Shown in pieces: positions 8,680-17,664 of a DNA stretch of 64,000 nt. Made by a program: the position numbers and the translations under genes. The stretch lies in the NCBI GenBank assembly GCA_946482285.1, contig CAMLQK010000001.1, positions 248,001-312,000 of the forward strand. Reading direction: 5' to 3'. A model generated the notes under the pieces. That model made no database searches, was not told the DNA's origin, and saw nothing but the letters and a program-made list of their open reading frames with translations. How positions within the stretch are numbered: the stretch's first letter is position 1; every line of letters starts with the position of its first letter. The stretch comes from an uncultured Candidatus Saccharibacteria bacterium. Its GTDB lineage: Bacteria; Patescibacteria; Saccharimonadia; Saccharimonadales; UBA4665.

Positions 8680-9294
8680 ATGAATATAACACGGCAAAAA
8701 GTCGTAACTCTGGGTGCTGCACTACTTATTGCGAGTGGTGTGGCGCTTTTAGCTTGGCATCCAATATCGGCCTGGATTTCGCGCCAGCAAGGAGAGCTCC
8801 AAAATGCTCAAACACTCCGGCGCACAACAGTCGTGGCCCAACCTCGTCTGGACCTGGATGATCCTGTGCAAATTGCAGTACCTCGGCTTGATATTGAACT
8901 GATGGTTTTGCCTGGTGTATATAAGGAAGACCATACATGGACGTTGGACCGCTCGCATGCTTATTTTATGATTCCCGGTGGTGTACGCACGCCCACCCCC
9001 ATCATATATGGCCATAACATCCCTGAAGTTTTTCGTCCGCTTGCCGGAGTTGCCACTAAGGAACCGCTGGTAGTCACCGATAGCACAGGCAAGCGCTATC
9101 TATTTGCTTACGTTAGCGATGTTACTGTTTTGCCGACTGACACAACCATTTTGCAAAAGTACATGCCAAACACGCTGCTTCTTATGACTTGTACTGGTGC
9201 TCGGTTCGAGCAGCGGCGTATTTTGCAGTTCCTGTTTATTGGCATGCAACCATCCACTGTGAAGCAAGGAGACAGCTATGGAATTATCTCATAG
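8680..9294 (+). CDS. Sortase (class D/E-like transpeptidase)
   Basis: A 204-residue sortase: membrane anchor at residues 9-27, then the beta-barrel catalytic domain. The active-site residues are visible: His112 in IIYGHN, Cys171 in LLMTC and Arg179/180 eight to nine residues later. The enzyme cleaves LPXTG-like signals and joins proteins to the cell wall or to pilin subunits outside the membrane. It follows the LPATSG mini-protein and overlaps the start of the next glycosyltransferase by 17 nt, so all three are co-expressed. Class assignment is by size and spacing only. Confidence 0.88.
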   Translation: MNITRQKVVTLGAALLIASGVALLAWHPISAWISRQQGELQNAQTLRRTTVVAQPRLDLDDPVQIAVPRLDIELMVLPGVYKEDHTWTLDRSHAYFMIPGGVRTPTPIIYGHNIPEVFRPLAGVATKEPLVVTDSTGKRYLFAYVSDVTVLPTDTTILQKYMPNTLLLMTCTGARFEQRRILQFLFIGMQPSTVKQGDSYGIIS

Positions 9295-10543
9295 CATGTA
9301 TGTTCTGATAGCAGTCCTTAGTTTGCTGAATTTCGTCCGTGTACTTGTAATGCTCATTGGCTCGGATATATATGACATCAAACAGATCTACCGGCTTAAA
9401 AATGCGCCCAAAAGCAGATACCGCCCATTGGTTACTGTAGTTGTCCCAGCCTATAACGAAGAGGTTGGCGTTATCCGTACAGTTCAATCAGTCTTGCAAA
9501 GTAACTATTCCCGAATCCAGTTGCTTGTCGTTGACGATGGATCGCGCGATAAAACGTATGCCAAACTTCGCAGCTTCCAGCGCAAACACCCAGGAAAATT
9601 TACGATTATCCACCAACAGAATGCTGGCAAGGCAGCGGCGATCAATCGTGCAACCAAATACTATGCCAAGGGCAGTTTGGTAATGGTGGTGGATGCGGAT
9701 TCGCTGCTGGATGCCAACGCAATTGGCAATATGGCGGCACATTTCCGTGATCGCCGTGTTATGGCCTCTGCTGCAAACGTTAAGGTCATTCCCTCTAGGA
9801 GCTTGTTGGGAATTGCCCAACGGTTTGAATACCTTATTTCGTATCGCATGAAACGTGCGCTAACGATAGGAAATATGGAATATATTGTAGGTGGTGTTGG
9901 GTCTACCTTTCGCCGGTCAGTGCTTTTAAAAGCCGGGATGTACGACACCGACACGATGACCGAAGATATTGACCTAACAGTCAAGCTCATCCATAAGCAT
10001 GGTAATAAAGCTATGCGCGTCAACTATGCGGCTGATGCAGTGGCCTACACAGAACATGTATTGACCTTCAAGTCACTGATTAAACAGCGCTTTCGCTGGA
10101 AGTACGGGCGCTTTCAGACATTATTAAAACATACCGCACTATTTTTTAATTCGTCTAAGAAGTACGATAAACGGCTAACCTGGTATCAGCTGCCCTATGC
10201 TTTGGTGGGGGAAATTGTGCTGTTGCTAGAACCTATACTTGTCGGCTATATTTTATATATAGTCTTTCGCTATGCAGACATGACCTCAATGGTAAGCGTC
10301 TATGTTATTGTGACTGCATTTGTCTTCTTGATGATATCCGGCGAAGAGACCGAAACTTACAAGACAAAACTTAGTTTGGCTCTTGTGTTGCCGCTGGCGT
10401 ACATCCTAATGTACATCCTTACAGCGGTTGAATTTGCTGCGCTCATGCAATCCATTCGGAAGGGCAAAGCATTATTCGGTCGGCGCCAGACTGAGGTGAG
10501 CTGGGAGCATGTAGAACGTTCCGGCAAGCCAGTTGCATTATAA
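9278..10543 (+). CDS. Processive family-2 glycosyltransferase, hyaluronan/chitin synthase-like (copy 1)
   Basis: 421 residues: an N-terminal membrane helix, a GT2 domain at about 48-285, and three or four C-terminal helices. The processive-synthase motifs are intact: DDGS at 86-89, DAD at 139-141, TEDID at 228-232 and QRFRW at 270-274 (the QxxRW product-binding motif). Such enzymes polymerise a sugar and thread the chain through the membrane. It begins inside the end of the sortase gene after an AAGGAGA site. A paralogue of the same length and motif order lies at 11486-12769. The polymer is unknown. Confidence 0.88.
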   Translation: MELSHSMYVLIAVLSLLNFVRVLVMLIGSDIYDIKQIYRLKNAPKSRYRPLVTVVVPAYNEEVGVIRTVQSVLQSNYSRIQLLVVDDGSRDKTYAKLRSFQRKHPGKFTIIHQQNAGKAAAINRATKYYAKGSLVMVVDADSLLDANAIGNMAAHFRDRRVMASAANVKVIPSRSLLGIAQRFEYLISYRMKRALTIGNMEYIVGGVGSTFRRSVLLKAGMYDTDTMTEDIDLTVKLIHKHGNKAMRVNYAADAVAYTEHVLTFKSLIKQRFRWKYGRFQTLLKHTALFFNSSKKYDKRLTWYQLPYALVGEIVLLLEPILVGYILYIVFRYADMTSMVSVYVIVTAFVFLMISGEETETYKTKLSLALVLPLAYILMYILTAVEFAALMQSIRKGKALFGRRQTEVSWEHVERSGKPVAL

Positions 10544-10576
10544 TTCAACAAATATGACATTATAACAATTATATTG

Positions 10577-10605
10577 TTGAATAATCATTAACTTTCTGGT
10601 AGAAT
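10577..10605 (+). promoter_or_regulatory. Promoter of the second sortase-like/glycosyltransferase operon
   Basis: TTGAAT at 10577-10582 and TAGAAT at 10600-10605 are 17 bp apart, in an AT-rich gap of 122 bp. The first gene starts at GTG 10666, giving a leader of about 54 nt. Confidence 0.55.
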
Positions 10606-10665
10606 CAGCTCAGTTGTTGTTAAATTTGTAACAAGCATAAGCTTGAAAGAAAGAGGATCAGTGCG

Positions 10666-10857
10666 GTGATCACCTTCAGTCCAGACAGTAGTCCATTCCT
10701 TGTCCTGTGGTACTTTTTTCTAGTATTCTTTGGTATTGTCATCGCTGTTAACATCCTCGTTGTTATTATTCGTTGGTTCTTGGAATGGCGTATCGCACGC
10801 TTAACTAAAAAGATGTCCCAACCTGTTAAAAAGCCAGCAAAGAAGATAGTAAAATGA
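10666..10857 (+). CDS. Small single-pass membrane protein
   Basis: 63 residues: a short polar N-terminus, one long hydrophobic segment (about 11-40), and a Lys/Arg-rich C-terminal tail that would face the cytoplasm. It starts at GTG after an AGAGGA site and overlaps the next gene by 4 nt. It holds the same operon position as the 67-residue LPATSG protein in the first module, but has no LPXTG-like motif. Function unknown. Confidence 0.6.
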   Translation: MITFSPDSSPFLVLWYFFLVFFGIVIAVNILVVIIRWFLEWRIARLTKKMSQPVKKPAKKIVK

Positions 10858-11489
10858 AGCGCCTCAAAAATACTATAAGCTGGGTTGTTCGTGTAGCCGT
10901 GCTAGTGGCCTGCGGTGCTACAAGTGCATTCCTGATTATGTCCGGATACGAAGCGGTGTATAATCGCTCGCTACCTTTGGTCCACACTATTGACCCAATT
11001 AACTTGAGTGCTTTGGAAAATAGCTATGACCTGACCGATGCTGGTAGCTTGCAGCAAAAGCGCTACGGTACATTTGGTAAGCCTGCTACGGTAAAGATGC
11101 CCGATCGCGCAGCTCGTTTTAACGTTGTTGAGCCAATCAGCCAGGACGGCAATTGGCTTTCACGTGCCAATGCGCTTCATTTGATGCTGCCAACTCAAGC
11201 GCGCTCAGGTAATATTGGCATTGCCTTGATGTACTGTCGTGCTGGTTTCCGAACTGTTAATGCCCAAAACTTGCCAACTGTGGGCAGCAATATCTTTATG
11301 GATACCGACCAAGAGTGGCGTTATGTCTACAAGGTAACCTCTGCCAAAGTGTTCCCAGACTCCACACCCTATATAGCAGGCGATACAGGTATAGGCAGCA
11401 AACTAGTGATCAGCTGTAGCGACGCTGCCAACCACACGAATGTGATTATTGAAGCCAATTTATTGTCTGTGCAGGGAGTCGCATCATGA
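10854..11489 (+). CDS. Degenerate sortase homologue (likely pseudoenzyme)
   Basis: 211 residues with an N-terminal anchor (about 9-31). The later half follows the sortase pattern: GNIGIALMYCRAGFR where active sortases have GN-VI-GH-FR, then a YVYKVTSAKVFP strand, then KLVISC with Cys188 in the TLXTC position. The catalytic His is replaced (Met/Tyr/Cys at 126-128) and the Arg expected eight residues after the Cys is Asn196. It lies in the same position relative to a GT2 synthase as the active sortase at 8680. It may bind sorting signals without cleaving them, or use another chemistry. The homology is my reading of motifs and should be tested by structure prediction. Confidence 0.6.
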   Translation: MKRLKNTISWVVRVAVLVACGATSAFLIMSGYEAVYNRSLPLVHTIDPINLSALENSYDLTDAGSLQQKRYGTFGKPATVKMPDRAARFNVVEPISQDGNWLSRANALHLMLPTQARSGNIGIALMYCRAGFRTVNAQNLPTVGSNIFMDTDQEWRYVYKVTSAKVFPDSTPYIAGDTGIGSKLVISCSDAANHTNVIIEANLLSVQGVAS

Positions 11490-12769
11490 CCAACGAAACA
11501 CTCTTTATCTTTTTCCGTAACATGACCATATTCTTGGCAACGATTATGGTTGTTAAGTACTTTGTGTTTTTAATGCTGGCCGCATTCTACTCTGTGAGCC
11601 AGCCATGGCGCAGACTTCGCGTGCTAAAACGCGAAGTTAAAAAATACGGCAAAGTCCGCAGCTACCCAGCTACTGTTTCGGTTATTATTCCAGCTTGGAA
11701 CGAAGAGGTTGGCGTGCTCAAAACGCTTAAATCAGTACTGCGAAACAAGTATCCGCACGTAGAAGTTATTGTAGTGAACGATGGCTCTACTGATAATTCC
11801 CGTGAAATTGTAGACAACTTTATTAAAAAGTACAAAGCAGGCAAGGGGCATATTACCCGCTTGCGCCAATACTACATCGAAAACGGTGGCAAGGGCCGCG
11901 CTTTGAACTACGGTATCAAAAAGAGCCATGGCGAAATTATCCTTACTATTGATGCAGATTCGGCCTTAGCGCCGGATGCCATTGGTAACCTGGTAGAGCA
12001 TTTCCGCGACCCAAGTGTTGCAGCGGTAGTTGGTCAGGTGCGCGTAGCGAATGTTCGGGGGCGCTTGGTGGGCCGCATGCAGCAGCTGGAATACTTGTTT
12101 GGCTTTTACTTTAAGCGTGCGCACTGCGTTATGGGGGCCGAGTATATTTACGGTGGTGCCTGCGCCGCCTTCCGCCGTTCTGCTACCTTTGACTACTTTG
12201 GACTCTTTGACGAGGCTAATAAAACCGAAGATATCGAAATGTCGATGCGCACTAAATTTCACGGATTGCGATCGATTTATGCCGAAGACGTGCTGTGTTA
12301 CACCGAAGGCGCTGCTAGCTACTTGGGCTTAATCAGTCAACGCTTGCGCTGGAAGAAAGGCCGCTTTGATACGTTCCTGCACTACCGCCGCATGTTCTTT
12401 TCGGTGGACCGCGGCCACAACAAGTTCCTCGGCTGGTTTATCTTGCCCTTTGCGATGTTTGCTGAGCTACAGCTATTGTTGGAGCCCATCGGCGCTACGC
12501 TGTTGTTGACTTACAGTATTATCGCTGGTGAGTACGTATCGTTGGCGCTCAGTATGCTGTTTGTGGGTATTTCATACTTCGTAGTGGCAACGTTTGGTAC
12601 GCGACTAAGCTGGCGCGAGCGTGTGCAGCTACTGGCGCTTTGGCCGGTAACATGGCCACTATTTTACATTGTAGTATGGATTGAATTCCATGCTCTGCTC
12701 CGCAGCTCACACATGGTTTTGCGTGGCGATACGTTGGAGTGGCAAAAATGGAAGCGAGAGGGAATTTAG
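11486..12769 (+). CDS. Processive family-2 glycosyltransferase, hyaluronan/chitin synthase-like (copy 2)
   Basis: 427 residues with the same layout as the enzyme at 9278-10543: N-terminal helix, GT2 domain with NDGS at 98-101, DAD at 156-158, TEDIE at 247-251 and QRLRW at 285-289, then C-terminal helices. All motifs of a processive synthase are intact. It overlaps the preceding gene by 4 nt and is followed after 3 nt by a TIM-barrel-like protein, an order that recalls exopolysaccharide operons in which a synthase is paired with a hydrolase. Product unknown. Confidence 0.88.
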   Translation: MTNETLFIFFRNMTIFLATIMVVKYFVFLMLAAFYSVSQPWRRLRVLKREVKKYGKVRSYPATVSVIIPAWNEEVGVLKTLKSVLRNKYPHVEVIVVNDGSTDNSREIVDNFIKKYKAGKGHITRLRQYYIENGGKGRALNYGIKKSHGEIILTIDADSALAPDAIGNLVEHFRDPSVAAVVGQVRVANVRGRLVGRMQQLEYLFGFYFKRAHCVMGAEYIYGGACAAFRRSATFDYFGLFDEANKTEDIEMSMRTKFHGLRSIYAEDVLCYTEGAASYLGLISQRLRWKKGRFDTFLHYRRMFFSVDRGHNKFLGWFILPFAMFAELQLLLEPIGATLLLTYSIIAGEYVSLALSMLFVGISYFVVATFGTRLSWRERVQLLALWPVTWPLFYIVVWIEFHALLRSSHMVLRGDTLEWQKWKREGI

Positions 12770-12772
12770 GCT

Positions 12773-13942
12773 ATGAAACCCCGGCATCTAGTCATTATCA
12801 ATATTGTTTTCTTGTGTCTTATGCTGTTTTCTGCTGGCGTGGTGTATCAGTTCATGACCGGCAACAAGCCACTCAGTTTCTTTAAAGATATTCGTGGTTC
12901 CAAGGATGTCGCAGTTAAGACGTCTGATTGTACCGATAAAGATCCGCTGGTACTTGCAAAGGCTACAACACCTGGGGCTAAGAAGTTGGCGGTATACCAG
13001 CAGGCTTGCCACTCATTTGCTACTGATACTTTGATGATATTCTTCTCTATGCCAACTACTCAAGAGCAGGCTGTTGCCTACGCCAAAGAAGACGCAGCTG
13101 TCTTAAAAGAATATGCACAGGCTGGCATTCGTCCGCTGGTTATCTCTGAGCCCTCCACCAAAGACGGCACGCAGCTTGACTTTAGCCGTACTGCGGCAGG
13201 TGAATACAACATAGCACTTGATGCCTATTTTGCAGGTTTGAGGGCGGCTGGTATTACTGATGCCCAGCTTGGCATTTGGAATCCATTCCCCGAGGCAAAC
13301 TTGCCGTACTGGCTGAATAATAAGCCGGAGTACTTCGCACCATCTGTTAATAACCACCTTACAGCACTGCGTAAACAATTCCCAGACGCCACTGCCAGTA
13401 TTTTACTGAACTCTGCTACTTATGAAGCGACAGACTTTAACTGGGAAAATGGTGACTATGCCAGCCTGCTGCCTTATGTAAAGGGCATCGCACCTGGTTC
13501 GGTGCAATACGCCGGCCTGCAAGGTTTCCCATGGCTGGCGCGCCAGGGTGGTACCGGTGCTATATTAAACGCTGCAGAGTTTCTAAACCCTCAGCTGCTC
13601 GCTGAAATGGCCGAAGCTGTGGGCACCAAAAAAGTGTGGCTAAACACTGGCACTTTCCAGACCAAATATGCCCTTGACCCAGCGCTAACCGTTACCATGG
13701 AGTCTAGCCGCCGCAAGGCAGTGCTCAATACTGTTACCGACCAAGCGTTAGTGCTCAAAGAAAAAGGTTACGAGGTAGCTGTTAATATCTTTGCTAAAGA
13801 CAAGAGCAAAGAATCCGAAGAAACCGATTGGTCATACTGGCATGGAAGCGACCCATTCTCTTCCAGTTCAACACCGGTGCTGACCGAGTTTATTGCCCGG
13901 TTGCATGACGAAAAAATTAGCTTTTGGCTGTTCGATAATTAA
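12773..13942 (+). CDS. Membrane-anchored TIM-barrel (glycoside-hydrolase-like) protein
   Basis: 389 residues: an N-terminal anchor at about 6-27, then a soluble domain outside the membrane. Regular alternation of hydrophobic strands and amphipathic helices (for example GIRPLVIS, AQLGIWNPFPEAN, ASILLN, KKVWLNTG, YEVAVNIF) suggests a beta/alpha barrel. Glu in the WNPFPE segment after a strand and Glu near the C-terminus (VLTEFIARL) could be catalytic acids. It follows the second synthase by 3 nt and could trim or release its polymer. Membership in a specific glycoside hydrolase family is not established. Confidence 0.5.
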   Translation: MKPRHLVIINIVFLCLMLFSAGVVYQFMTGNKPLSFFKDIRGSKDVAVKTSDCTDKDPLVLAKATTPGAKKLAVYQQACHSFATDTLMIFFSMPTTQEQAVAYAKEDAAVLKEYAQAGIRPLVISEPSTKDGTQLDFSRTAAGEYNIALDAYFAGLRAAGITDAQLGIWNPFPEANLPYWLNNKPEYFAPSVNNHLTALRKQFPDATASILLNSATYEATDFNWENGDYASLLPYVKGIAPGSVQYAGLQGFPWLARQGGTGAILNAAEFLNPQLLAEMAEAVGTKKVWLNTGTFQTKYALDPALTVTMESSRRKAVLNTVTDQALVLKEKGYEVAVNIFAKDKSKESEETDWSYWHGSDPFSSSSTPVLTEFIARLHDEKISFWLFDN

Positions 13943-13954
13943 ACATAGCTGAAA

Positions 13955-13980
13955 CGTTTTTACAATCTTCGTAAAAAACG
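13955..13980. other. Weak AT-rich hairpin
   Basis: CGTTTTTAC at 13955-13963 and GTAAAAAACG at 13971-13980 form a 9-bp stem with one bulge. It lies after the stop of the TIM-barrel gene and may weaken readthrough, though no T run follows on the + strand. TACAAT at 13984-13989 may serve as the -10 box of the next gene. Confidence 0.35.
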
Positions 13981-14018
13981 CGCTACAATACATACAGAAC
14001 TAAATCCTAGGAGGGTAT

Positions 14019-14234
14019 ATGGAATTAGAGTCAGTATTTTACGTTGTCGGCATCATCTGTATGAGCTTGATAACGGTTATTATTATCGCTCTGGCAATTG
14101 CTGTTTTTGCAATTAAGGCTAAAATTACCGCTATCCAGCACCGTGTCGAGAGTAAATTCCATGATGTTATCGAGGTGGCGCAAACAGTGCAGGACCTCGT
14201 GCAAAAAGTACACGACCTTAAGCACAAAAAATAA
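14019..14234 (+). CDS. Small single-pass membrane protein with coiled-coil-like tail
   Basis: 71 residues: one hydrophobic helix (about 7-34) followed by a charged amphipathic helix with heptad-like spacing (KITAIQHRVESKFHDVIEVAQTV). It has a strong ribosome site (TAGGAGGG) and its TAA overlaps the ATG of the BrkB-family gene, so the two are co-translated. It resembles small DUF948-like membrane helpers, but no family call is certain. Confidence 0.6.
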   Translation: MELESVFYVVGIICMSLITVIIIALAIAVFAIKAKITAIQHRVESKFHDVIEVAQTVQDLVQKVHDLKHKK

Positions 14235-15184
14235 TGTCTATCACGCCCCTGGTACGTGCGCTCGATTCTTTCCAGCAAAAACACAAAGCGCTGGCTTTGC
14301 CATATGCTGTTATTAAAAAATACGGTGACGACAATGGCGGATACCAGGCGGCGCTGATAACCTATTACGGTTTCTTGTCTATTTTTCCGCTTATGCTTGT
14401 ACTAGTGACGGTACTGCAACTATGGTTTGCTGATGACATGGTGCTTAGGCAAGATATTGCCGAAGGCATTAGTGCAGTCTTCCCGCTATTGGGCGACCAG
14501 TTGCAAAGTAATGTTCACTCGATTGGCAAGACTGGCATCGGCCTTGCCATCGGTATTATCGTGTCATTATATGGTGCTCGTGGCGCAGCTGATGTGTTCC
14601 GGCACATTATGAACGATATTTGGCAGGTGCCACGGATGAGGCGCGCCGGATTTCCGCATAACCTGCTGAATAGCTTGGTTATAATGGGGGCTGCTGCAAT
14701 CGGATTCGCTGCTACGGTTGCAGTATCCGGATTCAGTGCTACACTTGGCCATGCCGTTTGGGTAAAAATTATCGCTAATGTTATTGGCTTCTTGGTGGTA
14801 TTGGTGGTGTTTACCTTTATTTGCCGCTACGCTACCATGCGTCGTGTTCCGTTGCGCGATATGCTGGTGGGCACTACATTTGCAGCGGTTGCTATTCAGA
14901 TATTGCTGACGTTCGGAAGTATTTTAGTGGCACATCAGCTTAAAAACCTGAACGCATTGTACGGCACGTTCGCAATTGTACTTGGGTTGTTGTTCTGGAT
15001 TTATCTGCTGGCACAAGTAATTGTATATGCTGTTGAAATTGACAGCGTCCGACACCTTAAGCTATGGCCGCGGGGGTTGCAGGGCGACAAGCCCACTAAG
15101 GCTGACATGGCGGCATACGAATTATACGCACATGTTGATCAGTTTATCCCCAAGGAACAAATTGATGTGCGTTTTAAACGCTGA
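14234..15184 (+). CDS. YihY/BrkB family membrane protein
   Basis: 316 residues with six hydrophobic helices and the family signatures: an N-terminal GGYQAALITYYGFLS segment and SLYGARGAADVFRHIMNDIW in the middle. Once annotated as ribonuclease BN, the family is now regarded as inner-membrane proteins of unclear function, possibly transporters. The gene is coupled to the small protein upstream and converges on the next gene, with stop codons touching at 15184/15185. Confidence 0.85.
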   Translation: MSITPLVRALDSFQQKHKALALPYAVIKKYGDDNGGYQAALITYYGFLSIFPLMLVLVTVLQLWFADDMVLRQDIAEGISAVFPLLGDQLQSNVHSIGKTGIGLAIGIIVSLYGARGAADVFRHIMNDIWQVPRMRRAGFPHNLLNSLVIMGAAAIGFAATVAVSGFSATLGHAVWVKIIANVIGFLVVLVVFTFICRYATMRRVPLRDMLVGTTFAAVAIQILLTFGSILVAHQLKNLNALYGTFAIVLGLLFWIYLLAQVIVYAVEIDSVRHLKLWPRGLQGDKPTKADMAAYELYAHVDQFIPKEQIDVRFKR

Positions 15185-16765
15185 CTAGTATATTTCGTCC
15201 CGTTTTTCGTTTAGAAACCGAGTCCATTGCCGTACAAGGCGCAGCATTGTTTTTAGGGGGAGTTCGATAGCCATGTCCAATACGAAGGCTACAACATTAA
15301 CGCGCGCATATTTTTTGGACAGCCATTGGCCAACCACAATAAAGGGCAGGTAAAAGAAGTCGCGGATAGCGCTGAGCAACCCCTGCTGCTTGGTCAGCAA
15401 TTCCATTTCACGGATCATTCGACTCAGGCGGAACCCAAGGAAGCTTGCTGTCGACAAGAATACAAAAAAGATAATACTTTGCGCAGCGTTAAAGTGCAGC
15501 AGTGTTAAGCCATACAGCGTGACGACAAACGGGATAAAGAACAGCAGTGTATACAGCGCCTTGGCTGCGGCGCCTGTGTTGCGTACTTTAACAGAAAGTT
15601 TTGGTGATGGGTTTGTTTCAGAAGGATACAAAATACCGGCAATATGGGCGCGCAACGCCTGGGCATTGGCAGTTGTCGGCGGTTTAAGGCCCAGCTTTAG
15701 GCCGGCCATGTAGAGTGGCGGTACCAGTAAGTTCACAATAAGTGGCACGACGGCAATGTAGCCCATGAAAATGAGGTCGTAGGGCACTTCCACGCCAACT
15801 CCAATAATAATTTTGGTGATGAAAATGAAGATAATACTCTTAACAATGCCTTTATTCAGTCTGCGCCCAAGGTCTTTGTATTCTTTGTTGACCGTCTGTT
15901 CGTAGGCAGCCAGAAACTGCTCTTGATTGCCGAGCATTTGGCTGAGGTTAGGGTAGGCTTCCGTCATGCTTTTAAGCATTCGCAGCGGTGCGCCATATTT
16001 GCTGACGCTACGTTGGATTTTTTCGGTGAGTGATGAAATGTATAGCGCATCTACCTGGCTATTGAAGTCAATGAATGCTTGCAGCTGTGCTGGTGTTTGC
16101 TGATATAGCTTCATGAGATCATGTCGGACAAGTGCGATGTCAGACTTCAGCAATGCCTTATTGACTGCAATATACAGGCATAGTTCGTATTGTTCTTCGT
16201 GGATATTTTGAGTAATAAATGTCTGGCGGGGCAGCGCTTGCAGATAATAGTTGTAGGAAAATGTCGCAAGCGCATTTAAGTGGTAATGCGGGTTCAACAT
16301 TTCTTCGGTGCTGACCGAAATAATGTCCAGCACCCACTCACTCGCTTGCTCGCGTGGGACGTTTGCTTGGCGCAGCATCCAGTAGGCTTGCATCCAGGCT
16401 TCAGTGTTTTGGTTGACCTGCGCTGCCACATGGGTGCCAAAGCTATTGTTCTGCACATAGCCAGCTAGAGTAAGTTCAACAATAAGTTCTTCGCCGACGG
16501 TTCCAGTCTTATGCTGGTTGGTAAAAGATAAATTGCGGTTAAAGTAGCGGCGGATGGCCCGTTGCAGCAGTAGGTGCTCTTCGGCATATTCTGCGGCGTT
16601 CCGCAGTTGCTCGTAGCCGCTTGTGATCGCTTTGCCGATGCCTGGCACCTGGATAAGTGTGCCTTGTATGTTGTGGGCACGGGTAGATTGGTTTTGCTGT
16701 TCGGCCAATGCAAGCTGCTGCTGAAGGAGATGCAGCAGTGTGTGGCCAGATTGTTCTGGTGACAT
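15185..16765 (-). CDS. Large membrane protein, unknown
   Basis: 526 residues. The first 300 are hydrophilic and mainly helical; hydrophobic helices then appear near 312-330, 335-360, 405-430 and 435-455, with a basic amphipathic C-terminus. No motif recognised. On the minus strand TATAAT lies at 16777-16782, 11 nt before the ATG, so the mRNA leader would be only a few bases. It is transcribed alone, convergent with the BrkB-family gene. Confidence 0.6.
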   Translation of the reverse strand: MSPEQSGHTLLHLLQQQLALAEQQNQSTRAHNIQGTLIQVPGIGKAITSGYEQLRNAAEYAEEHLLLQRAIRRYFNRNLSFTNQHKTGTVGEELIVELTLAGYVQNNSFGTHVAAQVNQNTEAWMQAYWMLRQANVPREQASEWVLDIISVSTEEMLNPHYHLNALATFSYNYYLQALPRQTFITQNIHEEQYELCLYIAVNKALLKSDIALVRHDLMKLYQQTPAQLQAFIDFNSQVDALYISSLTEKIQRSVSKYGAPLRMLKSMTEAYPNLSQMLGNQEQFLAAYEQTVNKEYKDLGRRLNKGIVKSIIFIFITKIIIGVGVEVPYDLIFMGYIAVVPLIVNLLVPPLYMAGLKLGLKPPTTANAQALRAHIAGILYPSETNPSPKLSVKVRNTGAAAKALYTLLFFIPFVVTLYGLTLLHFNAAQSIIFFVFLSTASFLGFRLSRMIREMELLTKQQGLLSAIRDFFYLPFIVVGQWLSKKYARVNVVAFVLDMAIELPLKTMLRLVRQWTRFLNEKRDEIY

Positions 16766-16789
16766 ATTAATTACATATTATACATTGGA

Positions 16790-17530
16790 TCAGTGTTGTT
16801 GGGTAGGGTTGTCTCTCAGTAAATGCATGTTCGCAAAACGCATGCGATAACCGATTGCCATAAAGCCGAGTACAAGTCGTTTATCGAGCTCTGGTGAGGC
16901 GTTCTTCCAATACTCCTTTACTGTGTGATATCGTGCCATGTAGTAATCGATCGTACCGTGTTTATATGCAAATCCGATCATGCTCTCAAGGCTGACATAG
17001 CCTTTGCGGATATTGTTGTAGTAATGAGCGTATTCGAGGAATTCTTGCTTATAACCATGCTGCGCCATTACTGTCCCCATGTTTTTAAGCTCATCTGTCA
17101 TCTGTGGTCGTATTCCTGCAAAAGACAAGATGCCCGGCCTTCTAATATCCCATGTTATTTGCGATAGCTGAATGGACTCGTCACCTGCAAATTTGCGCTG
17201 GAACTGCATAAGTGGATGGATGGTCTCCTCGGCTTCTTTGCCCTCTAGAAGGGGTATGTCGGTGGCTTCAAGCGTTTGGAATTTAGCGACGGATAGCGTC
17301 GACTTTGGTGTAATGACCGGGCACATATCATTTTCGGAGTACTCTGCCTCAAAAGTATTGACTCGTTCCTGAAAAAAAATCTTATATCCAAAAGCAGCTG
17401 TGACTTGCGCGGCTGTCGCAACCTCCATAATGATAAACGGCTTCAAGAGTTGCACAAGGTAGGCATCTGATTCTAGCTTTCCCCATTCGTCATGCCAAGG
17501 GGAACCTTTTTCGTAATGTTCTGTTTGCAT
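16790..17530 (-). CDS. Hypothetical protein
   Basis: 246 residues if the start is the ATG at 17530; a longer form from 17560 is possible, but that extra stretch coincides with an inverted repeat and promoter-like DNA. No signal peptide, helix or known motif is evident. The C-terminal half is rich in Tyr, His and Arg and looks helical. It lies alone on the minus strand. Function unknown. Confidence 0.55.
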   Translation of the reverse strand: MQTEHYEKGSPWHDEWGKLESDAYLVQLLKPFIIMEVATAAQVTAAFGYKIFFQERVNTFEAEYSENDMCPVITPKSTLSVAKFQTLEATDIPLLEGKEAEETIHPLMQFQRKFAGDESIQLSQITWDIRRPGILSFAGIRPQMTDELKNMGTVMAQHGYKQEFLEYAHYYNNIRKGYVSLESMIGFAYKHGTIDYYMARYHTVKEYWKNASPELDKRLVLGFMAIGYRMRFANMHLLRDNPTQQH

Positions 17531-17535
17531 CGAAT

Positions 17536-17562
17536 GTATGTATAACATAAGCATATACATAC
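17536..17562. repeat. Operator-like palindrome upstream of the hypothetical gene
   Basis: GTATGTATA at 17536-17544 and TATACATAC at 17554-17562 are exact inverted repeats with a 9-bp spacer. The site is just upstream of the ATG at 17530 on the minus strand, a position where a repressor could act. Confidence 0.5.
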
Positions 17563-17664
17563 TAACGTGGTATAAATCATTGCGGCAGCAGCCTTTAATG
17601 TGGTAACAGCCCGTGCGAAGTGTTGTGCAAGATCCGTTAAGCTCTTATGATTGGTGTAGGCAAT

